From the NCBI GenBank assembly GCA_001800245.1, contig MGVA01000016.1, forward strand, positions 1-58,954: DNA of 58,954 bases, given 5' to 3'. The notes beneath the pieces are model-generated. The model saw nothing but the letters and a program-made list of their open reading frames with translations. It did not search any database and was not told where the DNA came from. Position 1 is the stretch's first letter. Every line of letters starts with the position of its first letter. Positions 34,229 to 43,550 of the stretch are shown here, in pieces. The DNA is from Elusimicrobia bacterium RIFOXYA12_FULL_51_18 (lineage in GTDB: Bacteria; Elusimicrobiota; Elusimicrobia; Elusimicrobiales; UBA9959). The translations under genes and the position numbers were made by a program.

Positions 34229-35392
34229 TTATCCGTCCAATTCCTGTATAAAATTCACCGCGCGCTCCATGGCGGCGACATCCCGGGTGCGGATAAGGTA
34301 ACCGGTATCGCCCATGGCTCTGGCCAGTACGGGAGGGAGTCCGTCATGGTGGACTATCCAGGCCCCCAGACGCTCCAGAATCTCTTCGTGAGAATGCGCG
34401 TAGCGCAGCCTGTTTTTCCTGCCGGCGTAGCCGCAATGATACTTCCTGCCGTAGTCCAGCCGGATAGCTCCGTGAGCCATCATTTTGGCCCAAACTGAGT
34501 ACATATCTATATCGCACGCATAATTGAACATATCCATAGTCATGCCGCCCGGCGGCCTGATATTTACTTCCAACGCGCACAATGTACCGTCGTTCCGGCG
34601 AAAAAACTCAAAATGGAAGAAGCGCTCCCGCACATCGAATCCCTTAACGAGTTTTTCACCGGCGGCTTCAATATCCCCAGGGATCTCCCGCAGGGAATAA
34701 TAGGAGATGTGCATATCCGCCAACACGGCTTCCATCACACCCTGGCCATAAACGTGCGAAGTGCGGAAAACTATCCGTCCGTCCGGATCGGCCAACCCGT
34801 CGAAAGTGACGATATCGCCGGAAATAAATTCTTCCATAATGAAATCCCTGTCGGGTTTATTCAAAAAAAACCGATCAACGTCCGAAGGGGATTCCAGCCT
34901 GTAGGTAAATTCCGCGCCCATGCCGTCGTCCGGTTTCACTATGACCGGAAATTTAAATTCGGCGGCCGAAGCATGCGCCTGGCCGGCGTCGCATACCAAC
35001 CGGCCCCGGGCATGGGGTAGGCCCAGACTGGCAAAAACTTTTTTCATCATGGATTTCCGGCGTATGCGCGAGACGTCCGCCGCCTGTACGCCAGGGATGC
35101 CGAATTCGCTGCGCAGCTTCGCCTCGGTTTCAAGCCAATACTCGTTCAGCGAGTCTATCCTGTCTATGCTTCCAAAACGCAATACAAAAAAGCGCAGAGC
35201 TTCCCGCAGCTGGGAGTAATCGCGCATATTCTCCACCTGGTAATACCAGGCCAGGGATTCCCGCAATTCGGGCCGCAGGCTGCCGAACGGCGATTCCCCG
35301 ATGCCGAGGGCGCTAACGCCCTCTTTCCGGAGATTCGCGCAGAAAAGATAATAGTTGGGAGGGAACGCGGGCGAGAGAAAAACAAAGTTCAT
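34229..35392 (-). CDS. ATP-grasp ligase of unknown substrate
   Basis: 387 residues. An N-terminal Rossmann-like preATP domain (1-110) is followed by the ATP-grasp fold: FPVIVKPDDGMGAEFTYRL (ATP-binding Lys and Gly loop), DFIMEEFISGDIVTFDGL, and the metal-ligand segment CALEVNIRPPGGMT. ATP-grasp enzymes join a carboxylate to an amine or thiol through an acyl phosphate. The acceptor is unknown. It is divergent from an esterase gene across a 351-nt gap that contains a family-2 repeat. I recall ATP-grasp and esterase genes of these types being neighbours elsewhere, so they may act together. Confidence 0.85.
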   Translation of the reverse strand: MNFVFLSPAFPPNYYLFCANLRKEGVSALGIGESPFGSLRPELRESLAWYYQVENMRDYSQLREALRFFVLRFGSIDRIDSLNEYWLETEAKLRSEFGIPGVQAADVSRIRRKSMMKKVFASLGLPHARGRLVCDAGQAHASAAEFKFPVIVKPDDGMGAEFTYRLESPSDVDRFFLNKPDRDFIMEEFISGDIVTFDGLADPDGRIVFRTSHVYGQGVMEAVLADMHISYYSLREIPGDIEAAGEKLVKGFDVRERFFHFEFFRRNDGTLCALEVNIRPPGGMTMDMFNYACDIDMYSVWAKMMAHGAIRLDYGRKYHCGYAGRKNRLRYAHSHEEILERLGAWIVHHDGLPPVLARAMGDTGYLIRTRDVAAMERAVNFIQELDG

Positions 35393-35402
35393 ATAGAGCT
35401 CT

Positions 35403-35666
35403 CAACGGAATAATAGGATCATCCGGAAGCCCAGATTTAATCCGGATGCAAGGCGCAACGCCGAAGACGCAGCTTCCCCTACGTTTAGGAGGAGCAACGC
35501 CGCAACCGGTTCAAAGATGGGCCTTCCCCGCACCTGGTGCGGGGGCTGGCCGCTTTTGGGCTGCGCCTTCGCGGCGTTCCGCTAACATACATATAGTCCG
35601 CGTCGCCTAACGCCGCTTCAGCTCGCTCCGAGATCTACTCAGCCAGATGGTCCTATTATTTCGTTG
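35403..35666. mobile_element. Family-2 MITE-like element with 24-bp terminal inverted repeats (copy 2A)
   Basis: The left end (35403-35426) and right end (35643-35666) are inverted copies matching at 21 of 24 positions (CAACGRAATAATAGGAYCAT core). The interior carries a perfect 8-bp hairpin CCCCGCAC/GTGCGGGG (35526-35544) followed by GCTTTTGGGCTGC. The same arrangement occurs at the window end (58743-58954) with a different hairpin stem. There is no coding capacity. No clear target-site duplication is seen. It occupies the divergent promoter region of the ATP-grasp and esterase genes. Confidence 0.75.
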
Positions 35667-35743
35667 CGAGTCCTCAATATTATAATATATGCGAAGACCC
35701 GCGGCCAATAATGCCGGGGATACTTACAGGAGCATGTTGCGCC

Positions 35744-36553
35744 ATGGAAATAAAATACCACAAATTTTTCAGCCGGCGGCTGGGGCAGGATTTTGAATTA
35801 AAATCTTACGGATCCGCGGGAAAGCCGGTCATGGTCTTCCCCACTTCAAGCGGACGGTTCTACGATTATGAAGACAAGGGGATGATCGAAGCCGTTCAGG
35901 ACTTCATAGAGCGTGGGGATATCAGGGTCTTCGCGGTGGATGGCCGGGACTGGGAAAGCTGGTATAAACCGGTAAAAGATAATTGGATAGGACTAAGGCA
36001 TGCGCAATACGAAGCCTGCATAACGGACGAAACGATTCCTTTTATAACTAAAACTTACGGTGTTTCGGAAAAATTCATGGCCACCGGCAATAGTTTCGGC
36101 GCTTTTCACTCCGCAAATTTTTTTCTCAAATTCCCCGGCTGCTTCGACTCCGCCGTATGTCTGAGCGGAGTTTACAGCATGAAAACGGAACTCGGCGGCT
36201 ATTCGGACGATGGCGTATATTTCAGCGAACCTTTAAGCTACTTCCCCGGCCTGAATGATGAACGCGCGCTTGAGAAACTCCGTGACGGCTATCTTATCAT
36301 CTCGCACGGCCGCGGAGCCTGGGAACAATTTAACGATCAGGCCCGCGAATTGGCGGATGCCGTCCGAAGCAAATCCATAACCTGCTGGTACGACGTCTGG
36401 GATGAAACCTGGCCGCACGACTGGCAAACCTGGAAAGCCCAATTACGGAAATTCCTTCCCTGTTTTCGGGAAGGCGTGCAGTTCCGCGGAGGGATCCTGA
36501 AGTTAACCGGCCCGGAAAGAAGGATAACCGGGCTGAGCGGCGCGCGAATTTAA
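35744..36553 (+). CDS. Alpha/beta-hydrolase fold esterase (COG4947-like)
   Basis: 269 residues from ATG 35744, supported by AGGAG 12 nt upstream; a longer in-frame start would include non-homologous residues. The nucleophile elbow is GNSFG with Ser117, and His225 in ETWPHDW is a likely catalytic base. KPVMVFPTSSGRFYDYEDKGM at the N terminus is typical of a cytoplasmic esterase family with unknown substrate. It is divergent from an ATP-grasp ligase; a ligase/hydrolase pair acting on the same small molecule is one possibility. Confidence 0.82.
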   Translation: MEIKYHKFFSRRLGQDFELKSYGSAGKPVMVFPTSSGRFYDYEDKGMIEAVQDFIERGDIRVFAVDGRDWESWYKPVKDNWIGLRHAQYEACITDETIPFITKTYGVSEKFMATGNSFGAFHSANFFLKFPGCFDSAVCLSGVYSMKTELGGYSDDGVYFSEPLSYFPGLNDERALEKLRDGYLIISHGRGAWEQFNDQARELADAVRSKSITCWYDVWDETWPHDWQTWKAQLRKFLPCFREGVQFRGGILKLTGPERRITGLSGARI

Positions 36554-36816
36554 TTTTTTAAACTTAGATCCGCAGTCGGGAGAATTTCAGTAAACTCAGC
36601 CGTTAAACCGGTCAATCACACTCAGCTATATCGGTACCCGTCCCTCGCCGTGATTCCCGAGTTCCCGGACTTTTCAGCGTGACAGGCGTGGTAAAGTTCC
36701 GCCGCCCCCAGGACATTTGCGCGCCCGGCCCGTTCAAATACCCGGCAACTTTTTTGTATCATAGTCAGTAGGCGGGGCCTTGTGCCGTTTTACCGACAGT
36801 ATTAAGGAGTTGATTT

Positions 36817-37971
36817 ATGGATTATTTTTTAACCGAACAACAGACAATGATGCGCGATCTAGCGAAAAAAATAGCGGATGAGAAAATTAAGCCTGTCGCG
36901 GCTCATTACGATGAAACCGAGGAGTTCGCGTGGCCGATAATGAAGATCCTGGCCGACAGCGATCTTTTCGGCGTGTATATTCCGGAGCAATACGGCGGCC
37001 TGGGCGGGGGCATCGTAGATATGTGCGTAGTTACCGAGGAATTATCCCGGGCCTGCGGCGGCATAGCGCTCGGCTACGCCGGCACGGGCCTGGGAACGAT
37101 CCCGATACTTCTGTACGGCTCGGAGGAACAGAAAAAAAGGTTCCTGCCCGATATCGCCAAGGGCAAACGGCTCGCCGCGTTCTGCATAACCGAGGCCGGA
37201 GCGGGATCGGATGCGGGCTCGATAAAAACTACCGCAAGAAAAGAAGGCGACCACTACATCCTGAACGGCACCAAGCAATGGATAACGAACGCGGGAGAGG
37301 CCGAAGTCTATACGGTTATCGCAAGCACGGACAAGACTAAAGGTACCCGTGGCGCAAGCGCGTTCATAGTGGAAAAGGGCACAAAGGGCATGGATTTCGG
37401 CAAAAAAGAGAAAAAGATGGGGATACGCGCGTCGGCCACGCGCGAGGTGATCTTCACCGACTGCAGGATCCCCGCCGCGAACCTCCTGTCAAAAGAAGGA
37501 ATGGGGTTTATCATAGCCATGAAAACTTTTGACAACTCCCGGCCGGGAGTGGCCTCCCAAGCGGTCGGTATAGCGCAAGGCGCGCTCGACCACGCCGTGG
37601 AATACGCCAGGACGCGGGTTCAGTTCGGCCAGTCCATCTCCAACTTCCAGGGTATTCAGCATATGCTGGCAGATATGGGCACCCAGGTCGAGGCGGCACG
37701 CGCGCTGGTTTACGCCACCGCCCGCATGGTGGACTCGGGCGCCAAATCCGTGGCGAAAGAATCCGCGATGGCGAAGCTTTTCGCCAGCGACGTAGCGATG
37801 AAGGTCACAACCGACGCGGTACAGATATTCGGCGGCTACGGCTATATGCGGGAATACCCCGTGGAAAAATATATGCGCGACGCCAAAATAACGCAGATCT
37901 ACGAGGGTACCAGCCAGATACAACGCAACGTAATAGCGGCCAACATGATCAAAGAGAGCCTGAAAAAATAG
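36817..37971 (+). CDS. Acyl-CoA dehydrogenase (short/butyryl-type)
   Basis: FAD enzyme introducing or reducing the alpha-beta double bond of acyl-CoA, 384 residues. The N-terminal helical domain, the FCITEAGAGSDAGSIKT segment, the QWITNAGEAEVYTVIA region and the C-terminal YEGTSQIQR with catalytic base Glu363 are present. AAGGAG sits 11 nt before the ATG. etfB and ferredoxin-etfA follow on the same strand, the arrangement of butyryl-CoA dehydrogenase/Etf systems. Without crotonase and thiolase genes nearby the chain length is not fixed. Confidence 0.93.
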   Translation: MDYFLTEQQTMMRDLAKKIADEKIKPVAAHYDETEEFAWPIMKILADSDLFGVYIPEQYGGLGGGIVDMCVVTEELSRACGGIALGYAGTGLGTIPILLYGSEEQKKRFLPDIAKGKRLAAFCITEAGAGSDAGSIKTTARKEGDHYILNGTKQWITNAGEAEVYTVIASTDKTKGTRGASAFIVEKGTKGMDFGKKEKKMGIRASATREVIFTDCRIPAANLLSKEGMGFIIAMKTFDNSRPGVASQAVGIAQGALDHAVEYARTRVQFGQSISNFQGIQHMLADMGTQVEAARALVYATARMVDSGAKSVAKESAMAKLFASDVAMKVTTDAVQIFGGYGYMREYPVEKYMRDAKITQIYEGTSQIQRNVIAANMIKESLKK

Positions 37972-38038
37972 ACCAAAGGCTGATGGCGGTTAGACTATCG
38001 GCCATAAACCTTCAACCCTCAGCCTTAAGACTAATACT

Positions 38039-38824
38039 ATGCACATAATCGTCTGCATAAAACAGGTGCCGAACACCACCGATGTAAGGATCGACCCGGT
38101 GACCAACACGCTTATCCGGGAAGGCGTGGAGAGCGTCATAAACCCGTTCGATGCTTACGCTATAGAGGAAGCCGTCCGCATTAAAGAACGTTTCAGCGGC
38201 AAAGTCACCGTCCTCACCATGGGCCCGCCGCAAGCCGAGACCGCGCTCAGAGAAGCGCTCTCGCTGGGCTGCGACGAAGCTATTCTTGTAAGCGATAGGA
38301 AATTCGCCGGTTCCGACACCTGGGCCACCAGCTACACGCTCTCGGCCGCGATAAAGAAGATCGGGGCTTTTGACGTGATAGTCTGCGGGAAACAAGCCTC
38401 CGACGGAGATACCGCGCAGGTCGGGCCCGGGATATCCGCGCACCTGGACATCCCGCAGGTAACCTATGTAAAAAAGATAGTAGAGATCTCCGCGACCGCG
38501 GCGAAGGTGGAACGGATGACGGAGGAAGGTTATGACATAGTGGAAACCCCGCTCCCATGCCTGTTCACAGTAGTAAAAGAAATAAACACGCCGCGCCTGC
38601 CGTCGTTAAAAGGGATGATGAGGGCCAAGTCCGCGAAGCCGCTCAAATGGACCGCGGAGGATATCGGAGCCGAACCCGGATCGCTGGGGCTTGACGGCTC
38701 TCCCACCCGTGTGGTCAAAATCTTTACGCCGGCGCCGAGAAAAGGCGGCGAAATGCTTGAAGGCGACACCACGGACGTTTCCAAAGAACTGGTGGAGTTG
38801 CTGAAAGATATCGCGATACATTGA
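38039..38824 (+). CDS. etfB: Electron transfer flavoprotein beta subunit
   Basis: 261 residues. It starts IIVCIKQVPNTTDVRIDP and contains the VINPFDAYAIEEAVRIKE signature, ALREALSLGCDEAILVSD, CGKQASDGDTAQVGP and LPSLKGMMRAKSKPL-like segments. It pairs with the EtfA encoded one base downstream of its stop region and passes electrons to or from the acyl-CoA dehydrogenase upstream. The DGDTAQVGP nucleotide loop would allow NADH binding as in bifurcating Etf proteins; this is inference. Confidence 0.95.
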   Translation: MHIIVCIKQVPNTTDVRIDPVTNTLIREGVESVINPFDAYAIEEAVRIKERFSGKVTVLTMGPPQAETALREALSLGCDEAILVSDRKFAGSDTWATSYTLSAAIKKIGAFDVIVCGKQASDGDTAQVGPGISAHLDIPQVTYVKKIVEISATAAKVERMTEEGYDIVETPLPCLFTVVKEINTPRLPSLKGMMRAKSAKPLKWTAEDIGAEPGSLGLDGSPTRVVKIFTPAPRKGGEMLEGDTTDVSKELVELLKDIAIH

Positions 38825-38825
38825 T

Positions 38826-40028
38826 ATGCCGGCTTCTATAATAATTTTTTTGGAAAAATGCACAGGCTGCACGCTCTGCGTAAAAGCGTGTCCGTTCGGC
38901 GCCATACACATGGCCAATAAGAAGGCCGTTATCGACATGGGCAAATGCACGCTCTGCGGCGCGTGCGTGGAGGCGTGTAAATTTAAGGCGATAGAACTTA
39001 AAAAAGACGCTGGCGCGAAACGGGACCTTTCCGGATATAAGGACGTCTGGGTTTTCTGCGAGCAGAAAAAAGGCGTCATACAATCCATATCTTTTGAACT
39101 GCTGGGCGAAGGGAAGAAACTGGCGGGGAAACTGGGCGTAAAACTCTGCGCTGTCATCCTCGGCAGCGGTATGGACTCAAAAATAGCGGAACTCTCGGAA
39201 CGGGGCGCGGATATTATCTATATCGTGGATCACCCCGCTTTAAAGTCCTACCAGGACGACCCCTACACGGAAGTACTGGTTAAGCTCGCGGAAGAATACA
39301 AACCGGAGATCATACTTTGTGGCGCCACCACTATCGGCAGAAGCCTTGTATCACGCGTCGCCGTAAAGATCGGCGCCGGCCTCACGGCCGACTGCACCGG
39401 GTTGGATATAGACGAAAAAGAGCGGCTCCTCTTGCAGACGCGCCCGGCGTTCGGCGGCAATATCATGGCCACCATCATAACGCCGAATCACAGGCCACAG
39501 ATGGCGACGGTCCGGCACAAGGTTATGAAAGAAGCGGAGATAGACAAATCCCGCAAGGCCGAAGTCATAAGAAAGAACTATCCGGAAGACGTTATGAAGT
39601 CGCGTACCAGGCTGCTTGACGTCATCGAAGAGATAGAGGAAACGGTGAACCTGGCGGAAGCCGACATCATAGTATCCGGCGGCCGCGGCGTGGGCGGGCC
39701 TGAAGGGTTCGCCATGATAAAAGAGCTGGCCAGGGCCCTTAACGCCGCCGTGGGCGCGTCAAGGGCGGCCGTGGACTCGGACTGGATGCCCTACTCTCAC
39801 CAGGTCGGGCAGACCGGCAAGACGGTGTGCCCAAAGCTCTACATCGCCTGCGGCATATCCGGCCAGATCCAGCACCTTATCGGCATGCAGTCCTCCGATG
39901 TCATCGTAGCTATCAACAAAGATCCGGACGCGCCCATATTCAAGATTGCCACCTACGGCATAGTCGGCGACATTTTTGAGCTGGTCCCGGCCCTGACCAA
40001 GGAATTCCAGCGCCTCCTGAATAAATAA
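38826..40028 (+). CDS. etfA: Electron transfer flavoprotein alpha subunit with fused 2[4Fe-4S] ferredoxin domain
   Basis: 400 residues, against about 320-340 for plain EtfA. Residues 1-60 are a two-cluster ferredoxin: CTGCTLCVKACP and CTLCGACVEACK. The EtfA part follows: KDVWVFCEQ, the nucleotide-binding middle, and the C-terminal FAD domain with SGGRGVGGPEGF, GASRAAVDSDWMP, QVGQTGKTV and IACGISGQIQH. The fused ferredoxin would give an internal path from flavin to ferredoxin. Together with EtfB and the dehydrogenase it suggests an electron-confurcating or -bifurcating complex; direction is not determinable here. Confidence 0.95.
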   Translation: MPASIIIFLEKCTGCTLCVKACPFGAIHMANKKAVIDMGKCTLCGACVEACKFKAIELKKDAGAKRDLSGYKDVWVFCEQKKGVIQSISFELLGEGKKLAGKLGVKLCAVILGSGMDSKIAELSERGADIIYIVDHPALKSYQDDPYTEVLVKLAEEYKPEIILCGATTIGRSLVSRVAVKIGAGLTADCTGLDIDEKERLLLQTRPAFGGNIMATIITPNHRPQMATVRHKVMKEAEIDKSRKAEVIRKNYPEDVMKSRTRLLDVIEEIEETVNLAEADIIVSGGRGVGGPEGFAMIKELARALNAAVGASRAAVDSDWMPYSHQVGQTGKTVCPKLYIACGISGQIQHLIGMQSSDVIVAINKDPDAPIFKIATYGIVGDIFELVPALTKEFQRLLNK

Positions 40029-40074
40029 ACAAACGCCGGCCCAAAAAATCCAACCAAAAGGGAAACCGGATTTT

Positions 40075-40102
40075 ATCCGCCCCGGTCTAAACCGGGACGG
40101 AT
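40075..40102 (+). promoter_or_regulatory. Hairpin in the etfA-pgi gap
   Basis: ATCCGCCCCGGT and ACCGGGACGGAT pair over 12 positions with one mismatch and a 4-nt loop. No T run follows. It ends 18 nt before the pgi start, next to the AAAGGA ribosome binding site, and could affect pgi translation or mRNA stability. Confidence 0.45.
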
Positions 40103-40120
40103 ATTTAAAAGGAAACAAAA

Positions 40121-41749
40121 ATGGCCTCCGATATAAAGCCGCTCACCAAATTAGCCGCCTGGCAGGCCCTTGAAACCCACTACCTTAAGGTCCGGGAACT
40201 GCATCTCCGGGAACTATTCGCCGGAAACCCCAAGCGCGGAGAACAGCTTACAACCGAGGCCCTGGGTATTTACTTCGACTATTCAAAACACCGCGTAACC
40301 GATGAAACTATCACCCTCCTTCTGCAACTGGCGGAAGAATCCGGCCTTCGGGCCCGGATCGAATCCATGTTCAGGGGGGAAAAGATCAACATGACGGAGA
40401 ACCGGGCCGTCCTTCACACGGCCCTGCGCGCGCCCAAAGACCGGTCGATTTTAGTGGATGGAGAAGATGTAATCCCCCAGATCCACTCCGTGCTGGATAA
40501 AATGGCCGGCTTTGCCGACAAAGTGCGGGCCGGAGAGTGGAAAGGACACACCGGCAAACAGATCCGCAACGTGGTAAATATCGGCATCGGCGGCTCCGAC
40601 CTGGGACCGGTGATGGCTTACGAGGCTTTGCGTCATTACACCCACCGCGGCCTGACCTTCCGCTTCGTTTCCAATATAGATGGGACGGATTTCGCCGAAG
40701 CCGTACGGGACTTAGACGCGGAAGAAACACTGTTCATTATCGCGTCTAAGACATTTACCACGCTGGAAACTATGACCAACGCGCATACCGCCCGCGATTG
40801 GGCTCTTAAAACTATGTCCAGTCGCGCCGTGGCCATGCATTTCGTAGCTCTTTCCACCAACGCCGCCGAAGTCAGGAAGTTCGGCATAGACACGGCCAAT
40901 ATGTTCGGCTTCTGGGACTGGGTAGGCGGCCGATATTCCATGTGCTCGGCTATCGGCCTATCCACCATGATCGCCGTCGGGCCCGATAATTTTATCGCCA
41001 TGCTGGACGGTTTTCATCAGATGGATGAGCATTTCCGCACGGCGCCTTTCGAGCGCAATTTACCGGCCCTGATGGGACTCCTTGGCCTCTGGTACAATAA
41101 CTTCTTCGACGCGCAAACAATAGCCGTCCTGCCGTACGAACAATACCTTAAGCGCTTTCCGGCCTACCTTCAGCAGCTGACCATGGAGAGCAACGGCAAG
41201 CGCGTAACGATGGACGGGACCGTGCTGGATTATCAGACCGGCCCGGTCTATTGGGGGGAACCGGGTACCAACGGGCAGCACTCCTTCTACCAACTCATAC
41301 ACCAGGGGACCAAACTGATCCCTTGCGACTTCATAGCGTTCGTTAAGCCCCTCAATCCTTTAGGCCGGCACCACGATCTGCTCATGGCCAATGTTTTCGC
41401 GCAGGCGGAGGCCCTGGCCTTCGGCAAAACATCGCAGGAAGCCGGCGCCGAGGGCGTTCCGGCCTGGCTGGTCCCGCATAAGACTTTCGAAGGGAACCGC
41501 CCTTCCACCACGATCCTGATGGATGAGCTGACCCCGGCCGCGTTAGGCAAGCTGGTAGCGCTGTACGAACACAGCGTCTTCACGCAAGGCGCTATCTGGC
41601 AGATAGACTCTTTCGACCAGTGGGGGGTGGAACTCGGCAAAGTCCTCGCGGGCCGCATAGTCCCGGAACTTGAAAATAAAACCGAACCCGAACTAAACCA
41701 CGACAGTTCCACCAACGCCCTCATACGCCGCTACCGAAAGGGGAAATAA
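40121..41749 (+). CDS. pgi: Glucose-6-phosphate isomerase
   Basis: Interconverts glucose 6-phosphate and fructose 6-phosphate. 542 residues, the length of E. coli-type PGI. Substrate-binding [64 protein letters not shown] and the signature [15 protein letters not shown] are all present. AAAGGAAAC precedes the ATG. A 29-bp inverted-repeat element follows in the gap before the malic enzyme gene. Confidence 0.97.
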   Translation: MASDIKPLTKLAAWQALETHYLKVRELHLRELFAGNPKRGEQLTTEALGIYFDYSKHRVTDETITLLLQLAEESGLRARIESMFRGEKINMTENRAVLHTALRAPKDRSILVDGEDVIPQIHSVLDKMAGFADKVRAGEWKGHTGKQIRNVVNIGIGGSDLGPVMAYEALRHYTHRGLTFRFVSNIDGTDFAEAVRDLDAEETLFIIASKTFTTLETMTNAHTARDWALKTMSSRAVAMHFVALSTNAAEVRKFGIDTANMFGFWDWVGGRYSMCSAIGLSTMIAVGPDNFIAMLDGFHQMDEHFRTAPFERNLPALMGLLGLWYNNFFDAQTIAVLPYEQYLKRFPAYLQQLTMESNGKRVTMDGTVLDYQTGPVYWGEPGTNGQHSFYQLIHQGTKLIPCDFIAFVKPLNPLGRHHDLLMANVFAQAEALAFGKTSQEAGAEGVPAWLVPHKTFEGNRPSTTILMDELTPAALGKLVALYEHSVFTQGAIWQIDSFDQWGVELGKVLAGRIVPELENKTEPELNHDSSTNALIRRYRKGK

Positions 41750-41830
41750 CGGGCACGAAGTTTTTCCGCACCGGAACTCACTAATTCCACAGGCACCTAA
41801 GGACAGCACAGTTGGGACGTCGCCGGATTT

Positions 41831-42004
41831 CCTGCGCGCTCCGGGTCCGGGTTTTATGGGGAAGGAGACCGGGGGATAGAGCGTATCCCTCAAGGGACGG
41901 CGAGGACCGTTCAAGCCCGAAAGCATTGCCTTTCGGGCGCGTTCCGCAGCCGGCGGAAGACCACAGGCTTCGTCTCCATAAAACCCGGACCCGGAGCGCA
42001 CAGG
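41831..42004. mobile_element. 174-bp element bounded by 29-bp inverted repeats
   Basis: The left arm 41831-41859 and right arm 41976-42004 (GCGCTCCGGGTCCGGGTTTT core) are inverted copies with one mismatch in 29. They enclose 116 nt with a perfect 9-bp hairpin GCCCGAAAG/CTTTCGGGC (41915-41938). Weaker symmetry continues about 15 nt outward on both sides. The whole can fold as a large cruciform or RNA stem. It lies in the 377-nt gap between the convergent pgi and malic enzyme genes, carries no credible gene and looks like a non-autonomous element. Confidence 0.7.
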
Positions 42005-42080
42005 GAATTCGCCATCGCCACACACCCAAAGGCCCGGGCAATTTATCAAAAAGCTTAAGGCAAATTAAGATCGGGGTATA

Positions 42081-42114
42081 AAAAAACCCGGGCGGTTTAA
42101 GCCCGGGCTTTTTT
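42081..42114. terminator. Bidirectional rho-independent terminator
   Basis: CCCGGGC (42087-42093) and GCCCGGG (42101-42107) form a 7-bp stem with a 7-nt loop, preceded by six A and followed by six T, ending convergent pgi and malic enzyme transcripts. Confidence 0.9.
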
Positions 42115-42126
42115 GACCTTTGAAGG

Positions 42127-43491
42127 CTACTGCTTCGGAGGCATCTTGACTATGCCCTCTTTCTGGCGGACATCCCGGTCCTTGATGGCCCGGTGGATGA
42201 AGAATTCCGCGCTCTTGCGCAGTTCTTCCTTGGTCAGTATATTCTTCGCCACGCCCTGCTCTATAGCTTTCAGGCCCACGGCTATGGCTTCTTCGATGAA
42301 CACTTCCGGCTCGTCCATCCTGGGCATAATATAATCCGCGTTAAGACCTTTCTTCGCGGCGTAACCGGCCAGAGCCTCAGCCGCCGCTATACACATCTCA
42401 TCGGTGATGGTGCTCGCGCGCACATCCAGCACGCCCCTGAATATTCCGGGGAAACCCAGCGAATTATTAACCTGGTTCTCGAAGTCCGAGCGTCCGGTGG
42501 CCACCACTCTGGCGCCGGCTTCCTTGGCGTCCCACGGCCAGATCTCGGGAATGGGGTTCGCGGTGGCGAACACAATGGAGTCCTTTGCCATCTTTGCGAC
42601 CCACTCTTTCTTTATGGTGTCGGGGCCCGGAGTGGACGCCGAGCTCAACACGTCGGCTCCCACCAGTGCTTCGGCTATGCCGCCTTTTAACTGTCCCGCA
42701 TTGGTTATCTGGGCCATATGCAACTTTTCTTTGTGCTCCGCCAGGTCTGTCCGGCCTTTGTGCAGGGCCCCCTTGGAATCCACATATATCAGATTGCCCG
42801 GCTTGGCGCCGTAGGCCATATAAAGACTGCCGATGCGGATATTGGCGGCGCCCGCGCCAACCAGTACGATCTTTACGTCCTGGATCTTCTTGCCGACTAT
42901 TTTAAGCGCGTTTATAAGACCGGCCAGGCAGACCGTGGCCGTGCCCTGCTGGTCGTCATGCCAGACCGGGATGCGGCATTTTTTCTTGAGTTCCTCAAGT
43001 ATATAAAAACATTTGGGCTGGGCGAGGTCTTCCAGATTGATGCCTCCGAAAGAGGGCTGAAGATACAACACGGTCTTTATGATCTCGTCCGGATCCTTGG
43101 TGTCCAGGCAGATGGGAAAAGCGTCCACGCCACCCAGGTACTTAAAGAGCAGGCCTTTACCCTCCATGACCGGCAAGCCGGCCTCGGGACCGATATCGCC
43201 CAACCCCAGCACACGGGTTCCATCCGACACCACGGCCACCATATTGGCCTTATTGGTGTGTTCATAGACCTTTTCGGGGTTCTTCTGGATATCTTTACAG
43301 ACCGCGGCCACGCCGGGCGTATACCAGATGGCAAAATCGTTTATATCGCGGATACAACACTTGGGAACCACTTCCACTTTCCCTTTATAAAAAGGATGCA
43401 GGGACATCGCGTCCTCAGCCGGTTTATTGGCCTTTTTCAATAATTCCTCTTTGGAGACTTTTATGGTCGGCGCAGTGGTTTTTTTTGACAT
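42127..43491 (-). CDS. Malic enzyme (oxidative decarboxylating malate dehydrogenase)
   Basis: Malate + NAD(P)+ to pyruvate + CO2. 454 residues, the short bacterial type without a fused phosphotransacetylase domain. Motifs are AIWYTPGVAAVCKDI, VVSDGTRVLGLGDIGP, GINLEDLAQPKCF, VWHDDQQGTATV (metal and substrate Asp), VLVGAGAANIRIG (nucleotide binding) and FATANPIPEI. NAD versus NADP preference cannot be told. A ribosome binding site AGAGGTCC is present and a sigma-70-type promoter lies 60 nt upstream. Monocistronic. Confidence 0.95.
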   Translation of the reverse strand: MSKKTTAPTIKVSKEELLKKANKPAEDAMSLHPFYKGKVEVVPKCCIRDINDFAIWYTPGVAAVCKDIQKNPEKVYEHTNKANMVAVVSDGTRVLGLGDIGPEAGLPVMEGKGLLFKYLGGVDAFPICLDTKDPDEIIKTVLYLQPSFGGINLEDLAQPKCFYILEELKKKCRIPVWHDDQQGTATVCLAGLINALKIVGKKIQDVKIVLVGAGAANIRIGSLYMAYGAKPGNLIYVDSKGALHKGRTDLAEHKEKLHMAQITNAGQLKGGIAEALVGADVLSSASTPGPDTIKKEWVAKMAKDSIVFATANPIPEIWPWDAKEAGARVVATGRSDFENQVNNSLGFPGIFRGVLDVRASTITDEMCIAAAEALAGYAAKKGLNADYIMPRMDEPEVFIEEAIAVGLKAIEQGVAKNILTKEELRKSAEFFIHRAIKDRDVRQKEGIVKMPPKQ

Positions 43492-43550
43492 ATTGGACCT
43501 CTTGTTTAAGATAAAACCCGGGGGTTTTTACCGGCGACTGGATACCCTTC

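Noticed and set aside
35403-35666. Insertion sequence with transposase
   Set aside because: Terminal inverted repeats are present but the interior is too short and has no coding frame; treated as a MITE-like element.
37974-38038. AT-poor repeat-like text before etfB resembling the sequence before lysC (45901-45955)
   Set aside because: Both contain short CAGCCTTRAG-type inverted bits, but the similarity is too short and irregular to call a repeat.
41693-42081. Several short frames across the gap between pgi and the malic enzyme gene
   Set aside because: They are produced by the 29-bp inverted repeat and its flanks on both strands; none has a plausible start or family match.
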